DNA of 64,000 nt from Ga0077555 sp963761475 (GTDB lineage Bacteria; Pseudomonadota; Alphaproteobacteria; Rhizobiales; Hyphomicrobiaceae): assembly GCA_963761475.1 (NCBI GenBank), contig CAVXGT010000015.1, positions 434,001 through 498,000 of the forward strand, written 5' to 3'. The position numbers were made by a program, and so were the translations under genes. Positions 8,742-18,327 of this stretch are shown here, in pieces (the stretch's first letter is position 1; every line of letters begins with the position of its first letter). The notes beneath the pieces are model-generated. The model worked only from the letters and a program-made list of their open reading frames with translations. It ran no database searches and was not told where the DNA came from.

Positions 8742-10202
8742 TTGTCTTCGAGGCCTGGACTTCGGCGGGGAACGAAGTTGCAGCACAGCTCAAGCCCGGC
8801 ATTGCCGTCGGCTCACCGTCAACAGAAACAGTCTTTTTGGCCGCTCGCCGTTGCTGGGCTGCTCACAGCATTTGCGAGTTCAGCCTGCGCGGAGGGGCCA
8901 AGCGCGACAGTTGACGGGCTCCCGAACCCCTCGATTGCGACGATCCTGCCGCCCGAGATCACCGATCCCGGCGGTGTTCGTACCAGTCTTGCCGCACGCG
9001 GCATCAAGTATGGTGCCAACTACATCGGCGAAGTTCTGGACGTTGTCTCTGGCGGCCTCAAAACGGGCGCCAAATATCACGGTCGACTCGAACTCTTCAC
9101 GGAATGGGACCTTGAAAGGCTGGCGGGCTGGAGAGGGCTGACATTCTTCGCCAACGGCTTCCAGATCCATGGCGGCAGCATCACTGCCGATCAAATCGGC
9201 AGCTATGCACCTGCTAGCTCAATCGAGGGGACGCCGGCCACACGGCTGTTTGAGCTGTGGATTGAACAATCTTTCGCCGACGGCAATATCAGCCTGCGTG
9301 TTGGCCAGCAGTCGGCCGATAGCGAATTCCTGATTGCAGAGAGTGGTGCGTCGTTCGTCGGGGCAACCTTCGGCTGGCCGGCGATGCTCGCTGCAGACCT
9401 GCCTGATGGCGGGCCGGCGTTCCCGCTGTCTGCCCCCGCTGCTCGCCTGAAGCTCAAGCCAAATGATCGCCTGACTGTACTGGCCGCGGTCTTCAACGGT
9501 CAGGCAGCCTACGATTGCGTCAGCGCGGATCCGCAGCGGTGCAACAATGACGGCCTGCTGTTCCCGGTCGGCGACCCACCGCTCGCGTTCCTCGAAGGCC
9601 AGTTTAGATATTCACTTGGTCTACCGGGCACGCTGAAACTCGGCGGCTGGCGCCACTTCGGCAACTTCGACGATAACCGCTTCGATTCCTCGCGGTTTCG
9701 GCTGGCCTTCACGGGCCATAGCGCCTTCGTGCATGGCGGCAATCATGGCACCTATGCCATCGTCGAGCAGAAGATCCACGCTGTAGCCGGCAGCGACAGT
9801 CGCGGGATCGACATGTTTGGCCGCATCATGGCCAGCCCGGACGACCGCAATCTGATCGCGCTCTACGTCGATGGCGGCGTTTTGCTGACGGGCCTTCTTT
9901 CGGCTCGCCCCGACGACGTTCTCGGGCTTGGCCTTGCCTACAGCCGCTTCGGAGGCGGCGTGCGAGGGTTCGACCGGGACCGCAATCTGGCGGCCGGCAT
10001 CGACGCTGCGATCCGGGACGGCGAGGCGGTGCTTGAGCTGACCTACAAGGCCCAGATCGTGCCTGGATGGACGATACAGCCCGATCTGCAATACTTCCGG
10101 CATCCAGGCGGAGGTGGCGTCGATCCAGACGACGACGCAAACGGATTGGCGCGCCCGCGCAGCGCCACAGTCATCGGCGCACGCACGACCCTCAAGTATT
10201 GA
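8742..10202 (+). CDS. Carbohydrate-selective porin, OprB family
   Basis: A 486-residue outer-membrane beta-barrel of the OprB/AlgE-like porin family. Evidence is the signal peptide (FWPLAVAGLLTAFASSACAEG) and early motif LAARGIKYGANYIGEVLDV. Internal segments LFELWIEQSF and LRVGQQSADSEFL are typical of OprB, and the C-terminus ends in tyrosine (ARTTLKY), as outer-membrane barrels do. It should allow passive uptake of sugars or other small solutes. The start is uncertain. The frame opens with TTG at 8742 and has no in-frame ATG before the signal peptide; a second TTG at 8778 would give a more normal n-region. It converges on argH with only 24 bases between the stops. Confidence 0.85.
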   Translation: MSSRPGLRRGTKLQHSSSPALPSAHRQQKQSFWPLAVAGLLTAFASSACAEGPSATVDGLPNPSIATILPPEITDPGGVRTSLAARGIKYGANYIGEVLDVVSGGLKTGAKYHGRLELFTEWDLERLAGWRGLTFFANGFQIHGGSITADQIGSYAPASSIEGTPATRLFELWIEQSFADGNISLRVGQQSADSEFLIAESGASFVGATFGWPAMLAADLPDGGPAFPLSAPAARLKLKPNDRLTVLAAVFNGQAAYDCVSADPQRCNNDGLLFPVGDPPLAFLEGQFRYSLGLPGTLKLGGWRHFGNFDDNRFDSSRFRLAFTGHSAFVHGGNHGTYAIVEQKIHAVAGSDSRGIDMFGRIMASPDDRNLIALYVDGGVLLTGLLSARPDDVLGLGLAYSRFGGGVRGFDRDRNLAAGIDAAIRDGEAVLELTYKAQIVPGWTIQPDLQYFRHPGGGGVDPDDDANGLARPRSATVIGARTTLKY

Positions 10203-10226
10203 CGGTGCCAATCCCGCCTCGCGGCC

Positions 10227-11657
10227 TCACGCCGACGCGTTCGGTTTTGCCCAGTCGACAAGCCCCGCAATCGTCTGCTGCAACTGTTCTGCCTGCTCTC
10301 TGACACGGTGAGGCGCCGTGCCGCCGGGGGCCGAACGTGCGGCGATCGCTGCCTCGATCGTCAGATGGCGACGAAGGTCGCCGGCCAGTCGCGCATCGAT
10401 ACGTGCGAGATCAGCATCGTCGACGGCATCGAGGTCGCAGCCCTTTTCCTCGCAGTGGCTCACGAGCCGGCCCGTGATCTCGTGGGCCTCGGCGAAGGGA
10501 ACGCCTTTGCGCGCGAGATAGTCGGCCACCTCGGTCGCGAGAGTGAATCCCGTGGCCGCCTGCCGACGCATCTGATCGGTATTTGCGCGCATGGTCGCGA
10601 CCATGCCGGCAAAGGCCGGCAGGATCTCGTGGAGAACGTCGACAGCGTCGAAGGCTGCGCGCTTATCCTCGGCCAGGTCGCGATTGTAGGAGAGTGGCAG
10701 CCCCTTGATGGCGCCGAGCATGGTGACGAGGTCACCCACAAGTCGCGCCGAACGGCCGCGACTGATCTCGGCAATATCCGGGTTCTTCTTCTGCGGCATG
10801 ATCGAGGAACCCGTCGCGAACGCATCGTCCAAGGCGATCCACCGAAACTGGGCGGAAGCCCATAGCGTGATCTCCTCGGCGAGGCGCGAGAGGTTGGTTG
10901 CTGTCATGGCGGCTGCGAACAGGAACTCGGCGACATGATCGCGTGCCGAGACTGCGTCCACCGAATTCTCGAAGGCACGGCTGTAACCCAGGGCGGATGC
11001 CAACGCCTGGGTATCATGTGTCAGCGCAGAGCCGGCCATGGCGGCGGCGCCGAGGGGGCAGGCCTCCATGCGGCTGTGGGCGTCACGAAAACGGGTGGCG
11101 TCGCGGGCCAGGGCCTGGGCGTGGGCGAGCAACCAATGTCCGAAGGTGACGGGTTGAGCGGCCTGCAGGTGCGTGAAGCCGGGACAAGGCGCGTCGGAGT
11201 GCCGGGTCGCCTGCAGCGCAATGGCGTCAATCAACTCGCCGAGCTCGGCTACGACGCGCCGGGCCTCGTCGCGCAGGTAGAGTTTCAGGTTGTTGGCGGC
11301 TTGATCGTTGCGCGATCGCCCCGCCCTGAGCTTGCCGCCGGTGTCGCCCAATCGCTCAACCAGCTGGCGCTCCAGGAAGGTGTGGATGTCCTCGTCCGTC
11401 GCGGCCGGGGCGATTTTCCCAGTGCGGAACTCACGGGCAATCGTGGTGAGTGTTGCGGTGATCTCGGCGGCCTCGGCCTTGGAGATGAGGCCGGCGCGCT
11501 CGAGGGCTGAGGCATGAGCGAGGCTGCCCAGGACATCGTAGGGCACCAGGCGGGCATGCTCCTCGGCAGCGTTGGAGAGCTGCGTCAGCCGGGGATCCGG
11601 CGCCTTGCCGAAACGGCCGCCCCATAGGCGCGTCGGTTGATTTTCACCGTTGGTCAT
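10227..11657 (-). CDS. argH: Argininosuccinate lyase
   Basis: Splits argininosuccinate into arginine and fumarate, the last step of arginine synthesis. The 476-residue protein is full length. It begins MTNGENQPTRLWGGRFG and contains AGRSRNDQ, the loop TGSSIMPQKKNPD with the catalytic serine, and PLSYNRDLAEDK, all diagnostic of the fumarase/aspartase superfamily ArgH branch. The start is set at the ATG at 11657, preceded by AAGGA; an in-frame TTG at 11678 is less likely. A very clean frame here contrasts with the broken P450 and hmgA frames immediately upstream on the same strand. Confidence 0.96.
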   Translation of the reverse strand: MTNGENQPTRLWGGRFGKAPDPRLTQLSNAAEEHARLVPYDVLGSLAHASALERAGLISKAEAAEITATLTTIAREFRTGKIAPAATDEDIHTFLERQLVERLGDTGGKLRAGRSRNDQAANNLKLYLRDEARRVVAELGELIDAIALQATRHSDAPCPGFTHLQAAQPVTFGHWLLAHAQALARDATRFRDAHSRMEACPLGAAAMAGSALTHDTQALASALGYSRAFENSVDAVSARDHVAEFLFAAAMTATNLSRLAEEITLWASAQFRWIALDDAFATGSSIMPQKKNPDIAEISRGRSARLVGDLVTMLGAIKGLPLSYNRDLAEDKRAAFDAVDVLHEILPAFAGMVATMRANTDQMRRQAATGFTLATEVADYLARKGVPFAEAHEITGRLVSHCEEKGCDLDAVDDADLARIDARLAGDLRRHLTIEAAIAARSAPGGTAPHRVREQAEQLQQTIAGLVDWAKPNASA

Positions 11658-11754
11658 GTTGGCAAGGTCCTTCAACACTGCGGTGCGAGTTGAGCCGATC
11701 CGAGGCTTTGTCTCTCAAGACTAACGTGATTGCGGCGCGCTCCTTTCGCCTTTT

Positions 11755-13084
11755 TCACCCGACGGCTGCCGGGATCTTGAGGAAACCGCGGAAGCGGGCT
11801 CGGCCACCGCGCGTCGGTGGTCCAGTGAGCCGGAAGTCGGGGAAGCGGGCCAGGAAACGTCCGATCGCGATGCGGCCTTCGAGGCGCGCGACGTTGAGGC
11901 CGACGCACTGGTGCGGGCCGGAGCCGAATGCCAGGTGCCGGTTCGGTTGGCGGCCCACATCGAGCACGGTCCGGCTCGGGAAACCGCTCGGGATCGCGGT
12001 TGGCGGCGCCGATCAGCAACGTGATCGACGTGCCCGCCGGGCAACGCTTGCCGCCGATCTCGACGGTCGCGCGTCGTCATGCGGTTGCCGAGCTGGTTGG
12101 AGGATTCGAACCGCAGGAACTCCTCGACAGCGGTGCGCAGCAGGGCTCATCGATGGTCGCCGTGCGGTCGCCCGGACGCTCCGACGAGATGCCAGCCGTC
12201 GCTGCTTTTCCTCGGCCATTCGGTCAGCGCAAACAGGCCGTTGCCGATGAGGTTGGTCGTCGTCTCGTGGCCGGCATTGAGCATGAAGATGCAGTTCTGC
12301 TCGAGCTCGGTCGCGGTCAGCGTCTCGCCGCCGGCTTCTCCCTGCGATGCAGGCGGGTCAGCACATCCTTGTCCGGATCGCCCGGTCGCTGCCGCGGTCC
12401 GCGATCAGCCGTTCGAGATAGGCAACGAACTCGGTGACCGAGCGATTGCCGATCGCCAACTGCTCCGGCCGTCGGTGCGGGCTCGAGCGCACCGAGTATG
12501 GCGAGCGACCAGGCGCGCAACGGCCCGCGTTCGTCGCGCGGCACGGCCAGCATGTTGCCGATCACCTCGACGGGAATGGCGGCTGCGAAATCCTCGATCA
12601 GGTCGACCTCGCCCTTGCGCTGCCATGGCATCGAGCAGCGCATCGACGAGGTTGGTGACCGGCTGCTCCATGTCGGCGATGGCGCGCGGCGTCAGCGCAC
12701 CGGCAATGATGCGGCGCACGCGCGTGTGCAAGCGGCGGATCGTTGAAGACCAGGCTGGTCGTGTGGTGCAGATAGAGCGGGCTGTCGCCGAACTTCGGGC
12801 GGAACTCCTCGCGCTTGTCGGAGGAATATGCAGCCGTGTCCTTGTAGATCGCCTCGAGATCGGCATGACGGGATATGGCGACACTGCCCGAGGGCATGCG
12901 ATGTACCGGCGCATGGTCGAGCAGCGCCTGATAGACTGGATAGGGGTCGTCGTGGAAGCCCGGCGGCAAGGCCACAACGTCGAACGACTGCGCGATCTCG
13001 CGCGCCGTGGCGTCGGGCAGATCGCCGCCGGCCTGCCGCGTCCAGCGGCAGGCTGGCGGGGAAGGGCTGGCTCGGCTCGCCCAT
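11755..13084 (-). pseudogene. Cytochrome P450, about nine frame breaks
   Basis: Fragments in all three minus-strand frames join, in order, into one bacterial P450 of about 430 residues. They are the N-terminal DDPYPVYQALLDHAPVHRM; the C-helix region FNDPPL then RVRRIIAGALTPRAI; the I-helix LNAGHETTTNLIGNGL; the K-helix EEFLRFESSNQLGNR carrying ExxR; PAGTSITLLIGAANRDPERF; and the heme-cysteine loop LAFGSGPHQCVGLNVARLEG near 11920. No segment is missing and no in-frame stops interrupt the segments. The start ATG at 13084 lies six bases after the hmgA stop, so the two form an operon. As given the gene cannot encode a P450, unless the many single-base indels are sequencing errors. Confidence 0.85.
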
Positions 13085-13090
13085 CCGCGC

Positions 13091-14453
13091 TCACCGCCGC
13101 GCCGGATCGAAGCGCTTGTCGAGGCCCTGCCCAGCAGGCCGCGTAGTCCTTCTGCAGCGTCGGCAAGGTCCCGGCATACTCCGTCACACGCTGCGCAAAA
13201 CGTGTCTCGAACATGAAGGCCATCGTGCCCGTCAGCTTGACGGGCTTCAGCTCGACGGTGCTGGCGTGCTCGAAGGCGGCTCGCGTCGGGGCCGTGCGGC
13301 AGCATCAGGTTGTGCAGGCTCATGCCGCCGGGCGTGAAGCCTTCGGGCTTGGCATCGTAGACGCCGTAGATGAGCCCCATGAACTCGGACATGACGTTGC
13401 GATGGTACCAGGGCGGGCGGAACGTGTCCTCGGCCACCATCCAGCGCTCCGGGAAGATTGACGAAATCGACGTTGGAGGCGCCTGGCGTCTCCGAGGGGG
13501 CCGAGAGCACGGCGAAAATCGAGGGGTCCGGATGGTCGAAGGAGATCGAGCCGACCGCGTTGTAGCGGCTGCAGGTCGTACTTGTAGGGCGTATAGTTGC
13601 CGTGCCAGGCGACGACATCGAGCGGCGAGTGACCGAGCTGCGTCTCCCAGAGCTCACCGCCCCATTTGACCGTCAGCCGCGTTGGCGTGTCCTTGTCCTC
13701 GTAGGCGGCGACGGGGGCTAGAGAAAGTCGCGCGCGTTGGCGAGACAGTTGGCGCCGATCGGGCCGCGCTCGGGCAGAGTGAAGGCGCCACCGTAGTTCT
13801 CGCAGACATAGCCGCGCGCAGGACCGCCCATCAGCTCGACGCGGAACTTGACGCCGCGTGGGATGACGACGATCTCGCCGGGCTCGGCCTCGATGATGCC
13901 GAACTCGGTGACGAAGCGCAGGCGCTCTTGCTGCAGCACGATCAGGAGCTCGCCGTCTGCGTTCCAGAACACCTCGTCGGTCATGGAGCGGGTCGCGAGG
14001 ATAAATGTGCGCCGACATGCCGGCCTGGGTTGCCCAATCGCCAGCCGTCGTCATCGTACGCAAGCCTTCGACGAAGGACAGCGGCTCGCTCGGGAGCGGC
14101 GTCGGGCTCCAGCGCAAGCTGGCCGAGCGGCATCTCGAATTCGGCGCTCGGCGCCGTACGCAGGAGGCGCTTGTCGGCCTTCCTGAACTTGCCCGTGTGG
14201 CGCACGGACGGGCGGATCCGATAGAGCCAGGAGCGCTCGTTGGTGGCGCGGGGCGCGGTGAAGGGGGAGCCCGAAATCTGCTCGGCATAAAGGCCGTAGG
14301 CGCAGCGCTGCGGCGAGTTGCGGCCGACGGGCAAGGCCCCGGCAGCGCCTCGGTTTCGAATGTGTTGCCGAAGCCCGACAGATAGCCCGACGAACCGATG
14401 GCCGGCGTGTTGGATCGGCTCGTCGCTGTCTCGGCAATGGTGTCCTGTGGCAT
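13091..14453 (-). pseudogene. hmgA: Homogentisate 1,2-dioxygenase, about eight frame breaks
   Basis: HmgA opens the ring of homogentisate in tyrosine and phenylalanine breakdown, using Fe2+ and O2. Pieces in three minus-strand frames rebuild the whole protein of about 450 residues. They are GYLSGFGNTFETEALPG near the start; SGSPFTAPRATNERSWLYRI; MTDEVFWNADGELLIVLQQ; EPGEIVVIPRGVKFRVEL; PLDVVAWHGNYTPYKYDL; FRPPWYHRNVMSEFMGLI; GFTPGGMSLHNLMLPHGPD; and MAFMFETRFAQRVTEYA. Correcting the last break gives CWAGLDKRFDPARR and a stop at 13091. Breaks lie near 14350, 14125, 13995, 13725, 13570, 13450, 13285 and 13120. The start is the ATG of MPQDTIAETATS. The iron-ligand region is conserved, so loss of function would be recent, or the breaks are assembly errors. 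Confidence 0.88.
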
Positions 14454-14610
14454 CAGCGTCCTCCAATCGGGTGATCCGGTCGCCGGCGGCTCGTCGTCGC
14501 CTCTCGCTATCCGAGCCGCCACTCAAGTGTCCGACCGGTCACTTGCGCCTCGCCCCGGCTTTCGCCTGCGAACCCAACTGCGGCCTTCACTTGATGGTGG
14601 CGGCATGATA

Positions 14611-14624
14611 GTTTCATTTGAAAC
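14611..14624. promoter_or_regulatory. Palindromic operator candidate between hmgA and marR
   Basis: GTTTCA-TT-TGAAAC is a perfect 6-bp-arm inverted repeat, 20 bases before the regulator start and 157 bases before the hmgA start. Its position and length suit autoregulation and hmgA control by the divergent MarR protein. Binding is inferred, not shown. Confidence 0.5.
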
Positions 14625-14644
14625 GAAATCAACTGGATTGAAGC

Positions 14645-15148
14645 ATGCGCCCCAACGGCAGTGACAGGAGGACGGGCAGGAGAAGGTCCAGCTCCGATCG
14701 AAACACTGGAGCGGGGAGCGACGCGCACGGCGATGGCTCGCTCGATCTCGACGCTTTTCTCCCCTATCGGCTCGCAGTCACAGCGCACGCGGTCAGCCGA
14801 GCCTTGTCCGGTGTTTACGGGCGGAAGTACGACCTCTCGATCGCGGAGTGGCGGGTGATTGCCAATCTGGGGCGCATGACGGAGCTTGGCGCCGGGGCGC
14901 TGGCCAGCCACTCGAGTCTCGACAAGGCTAAGGTCGCGCGCGCCATTGCCAACCTCGAAACGCGGGGGCTTGTGGCTCGCCATGTGCCGGAACAGGATCG
15001 GCGGCGCGCCAGCCTTCGGCTGACCGGCAAGGGGCTCGCGATCTACGGCGAAATCGCCGAAGAGGCCGTGAACTGGGAGGGCCGATTGCTTGCCACCCTG
15101 AACTCCGGGCGACCGCAGGACACTGATGGCTCTACTCGAGCGGATTGA
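14645..15148 (+). CDS. MarR-family transcriptional regulator
   Basis: A 167-residue winged-helix regulator. After a hydrophilic N-terminal extension, the MarR core runs from about residue 35: YRLAVTAHAVSRALSGVYG, then the helix-turn-helix LSIAEWRVIANLG, SSLDKAKVARAIANLETRGLVAR, and the wing RRRASLRLTGKGLAIYG. MarR proteins usually repress a divergent operon and release DNA on binding an aromatic ligand. The divergent genes here are hmgA and a P450, so homogentisate or a related phenolic acid is a reasonable inducer. The candidate operator is the palindrome at 14611-14624. The start is uncertain: the extension of about 30 residues is unusual and a later start is possible. Unlike its target operon, this gene is intact. 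Confidence 0.85.
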   Translation: MRPNGSDRRTGRRRSSSDRNTGAGSDAHGDGSLDLDAFLPYRLAVTAHAVSRALSGVYGRKYDLSIAEWRVIANLGRMTELGAGALASHSSLDKAKVARAIANLETRGLVARHVPEQDRRRASLRLTGKGLAIYGEIAEEAVNWEGRLLATLNSGRPQDTDGSTRAD

Positions 15149-15284
15149 GCGGCAGGCGCAGGACATGTCGTAAGCTAGCGTGCCTGGCTGCGCAGCGTCC
15201 GCTTACGCGTCCGGTCCGGTAGCCTGCTGCTCGCTGCGGCATGGTGCTGGCGACCGATGATCGGGATGGTCGCCGTTCGCCAGC

Positions 15285-18042
15285 CTACGCCACGACTGAG
15301 AACGTGCCGTTGCCGCCGAGCACATTGCCGGCGGTGACGAGGCCGTTCTGCATGCTCCAGTCGACCACGATGCCACCCGAGGTGAGCGCGATGTCGGCGG
15401 TGCCGTCGCCGTTGTAGTCGCCGGTGGCGACCACGTCCCAGGCTTCGAGCCCGAGGCCGATGACGTTGCCGGTGGTGGCGACGGAGTTCTGCACCAAGAG
15501 GTCGACGATGGTGCCGCCGTTCTTGACGACGACGTCGGTCGTGCCGTCGCCGTTGAAGTCGCCGGTGCCCACGACCTGCCAGCCGTCGATGCCGGCAGCC
15601 AAGACCGAGCCGCCGATGTTCTGGCCGTTGCGCATGTTCCAGGCGACCAACGTGCCGCCGTTCTGCAGCAGGATGTCGCTGGCGCCGTCGCCGTTGAAAT
15701 CGCCGGTGCCGACCACGTCCCAGCCCGCGACGCCACTGCCGACCACCACGCCCGATGCGGCAACGCCGTTCTGCATGGTCCAGGCGACAACCGTGCCGCC
15801 GTTCTGGAGCACGACGTCGGTGGTGCCGTCTGAGTTGAAATCGCCGGTGCCTTTGACGGTCCATCCGTCGATGCCGGCGCCGACCAGCGTGCCGCCGGCG
15901 TTGGCGCCGTTGTTCATGCTCCATTGCACGACCGTGCCGCCGTTCTGCAGGATGACGTCGGTGGTGCCATCACCGTTGAAATCGCCAGTGCCCTGCACGG
16001 TCCAGCCATCGACGCCACCGCCGATGAGCGTGCCGGATTGCGCCACGCCGTTCGAAACGTTCCACGCCACCACTGTCCCGCCCGACTGCAGCACCATGTC
16101 GGAAGTGCCGTTGCCGTTCGTGTCCGAGCGCGTCGCTTCGCGGATGGCGATGTCACGGTCGAGGAAATGCGCGACTTCGACACCCGTGAGCGTATCGGAG
16201 AACCCGGCACCCGAGATCGTCGCCGTGCCGTTGCCTGTGCGCGTGATGGTGGCGGCCGTCGATGCGACGGCATAGTTGGCCTTGTCCCAGCCGCTGCCAC
16301 CGTTGATGGCGTTGCTGCCTGGTCCACCGTCCAGGACGTCGTTGCCTGCCCCACCGTTGATCGTGTCGCTGCCAGTCATACCGTTGATGACATTAGAACC
16401 GGGATTGCCGATCAGAGTGTTGTCGAGGAGGTTTCCGACTGCCGTCAGGCCTAGGGTGCCGAGCAGTTCGAGTTTGTCGAGGCCGCGCCCAAGCGAATAG
16501 GAAATAAAGGATTGGACGGTGTCGATGCCCTCGTTGTCCCGCTCGACCACCATATCGCCCACGTTGTCGACGACATAGGTGTCGTTCCCGAGACCCCCAT
16601 CGAGTGTATCGGCGCCGGCGAGGCCGTCGAGCGTGTCATTGCCGGCGAAGCCGAACACGATATCGTCAAGCGCGGTGCATACAGGCATATCGTCGAGCGG
16701 CGAACCGGTGATGGCCCCCACATCGAGGTCGTGGATCGCGAACATTTCGGCAGGATTGAAGTTGGTACCGGGATCTGAGATCTCGAAGGTGCCGGCCGCC
16801 GTCCCATCGGAACGCCACACCGCATCTTCCTCGCCGTCGGCGCTGCCGACACCGAAATAGAGGTAGGTTCCGTCCGTAAAGAATGCGTCGGGGTCGGAGC
16901 TCGATGTACCCGCTCTGATGTCTTTGACAAGCCGGGTGCCGGCGGCGGTGCCGTCCGTGACGTACAGCTCGTAGCCGGTGTCCGCCCTGGAGGCGCGGAA
17001 GAAGACCTGATTGCCCACAGTCAGAATACGAAAGCCACCAGTGAGCGAGAGCGCGCCAACCGTCGAGCCGGAACCGCTCAGGCGGACGGTGCCGGCCCCG
17101 GTGCCATCGGTGATCCAAAGCTCTTCATTGTCGACACCCCCGTCGTCGGCCATGAAAATCAATTTGTTGCCGAGGGACGCGGTGTTGAGCGAATTGGAGC
17201 CGGTCGTGGCCGTGTTGACGTAGGAGCCGAGCGAGCCGGCGCGAATGTCCTTGACCAAACTGGTGCCGCCCGATGTTCCATCCGTCACATAGAGCTCGTT
17301 ACCGATGCCTCCGCCGGTGTTCCAGAAATAAAACTTGTTGCCGACGATACCGGCTTCGGAAAAGCGAACCGTGTCGCCGCCGGAATTGACGCCAACGCCA
17401 ATCGCGGTGATCTGGTTGGTGGTAGGGTCGACGCGGTAGAAATCGTTAACGCTGCCCTCATCGCCGCGGAAATAGAGTGCGCCAGCGAACTCGAACAAGT
17501 AGTCGATATTCATCGGCGTTGGGTCGGCGGATCGATCGTAGATGAGCGTGGCGTTGAGATTGGCGTCGATCTTGTAGAGATCGTTCGTGGCGTCATCCTT
17601 GGCGTAGATGGTCGAGCCAACGACCTTGTAGAATTCGACCGGGAACGGCACGACAGGGATCGGCGCACCGCTGCCGTTGGTGATCATCAAGCTTTTCGGC
17701 GGATACGACCCTGATACGCTGGAGGTGGACGCCAAGAACACCGAACTCGTTGCCAAACTTGCTGAAGGCGGTCGGATCGCCAATGGCGTTGCCGTTTAAG
17801 TCGACCAGGATGTTCGTTGAGCCGGTGCCGTCAGAGAAAACGAGTCCGTCGATGGAGCCGTTGGTGTCGGTGCCGCGAAATACGAACCCGCCCGATGCGC
17901 TAGAAAATGCGTTGGAGATATTCACCCAGTTGGGTTGTACGGAGCTGATCTGATAGGTGTAGCTTGACCCGAGCACGTGGCCGAAAACGCCATAGCCCGA
18001 GGGGCCCCAACCGCGATAAACAAGAACATCCGCCACGCGCAA
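15285..18042 (-). CDS. Large secreted repeat protein: ELWxTDGT, RTX calcium-binding and VCBS/FG-GAP-like repeats (one frame break)
   Basis: An acidic extracellular protein of about 919 residues. The N-terminal part starts MRVADVLVYRGWGPSGYG. A frame break near 17725-17765 separates it from the rest, which is open to the stop. Next come hyalin-like repeats of the ELWITDGTGAGT and ELYVTDGTAAGT type (about 16900-17300). Then RTX nonapeptides such as GNDTLDGLAGADTLDGGLGND and a second set DTINGGAGNDVLDGG (about 16300-16660), which bind calcium and typify type I secretion substrates. Six 47-residue FG-GAP-like repeats finish the protein. There is no N-terminal signal peptide, in line with type I export, but no ABC/MFP exporter is in the window. 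Function could be adhesion or a surface layer; this is inference. Confidence 0.8.
15288..16124 (-). repeat. Six tandem 141-bp coding repeats (47-residue units)
   Basis: Five full units and a final 44-residue unit follow DFNGDGTTDVILQNGGTVV...W-M-NG...G-GI-GW-V-GTG. Each has a DxNxDGxxD calcium-loop-like signature, as in FG-GAP/VCBS beta-propeller blades. The six units would suit a closed propeller or an elongated stalk. Units are similar but not identical at DNA level, so the array is old enough to have diverged. Confidence 0.85.
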
Positions 18043-18327
18043 TTCCTCCTGTTGTCAATCTATTGCGGCAATCAATTGAGCCTAGGCGCGACTATTACGT
18101 ATCGAGACGAACCGTGCAACTATTTATTTGCGTCGACGGAACATCCTTGATCGGTGCCGGGTTTGCACGACCTGCGATGTCACGGGACTCAAGCGCTGGC
18201 GATGACAATGGCTTGCCTCCCCCCCGCCGCCGACGACGTGACAGGGGGCGAGGGAGCGGGCAATCTGCCGGCCTGCGAACGGGGGCATGCATGCCGCCCG
18301 ATGAAGGCGTGGGGAGGGATCAAGTCC

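Noticed and set aside
15424..16275. A 283-residue plus-strand frame opposite the 47-residue repeats
   Set aside because: It only mirrors the repeat DNA; its Pro/Ser-rich periodic sequence is a by-product of the coding repeats.
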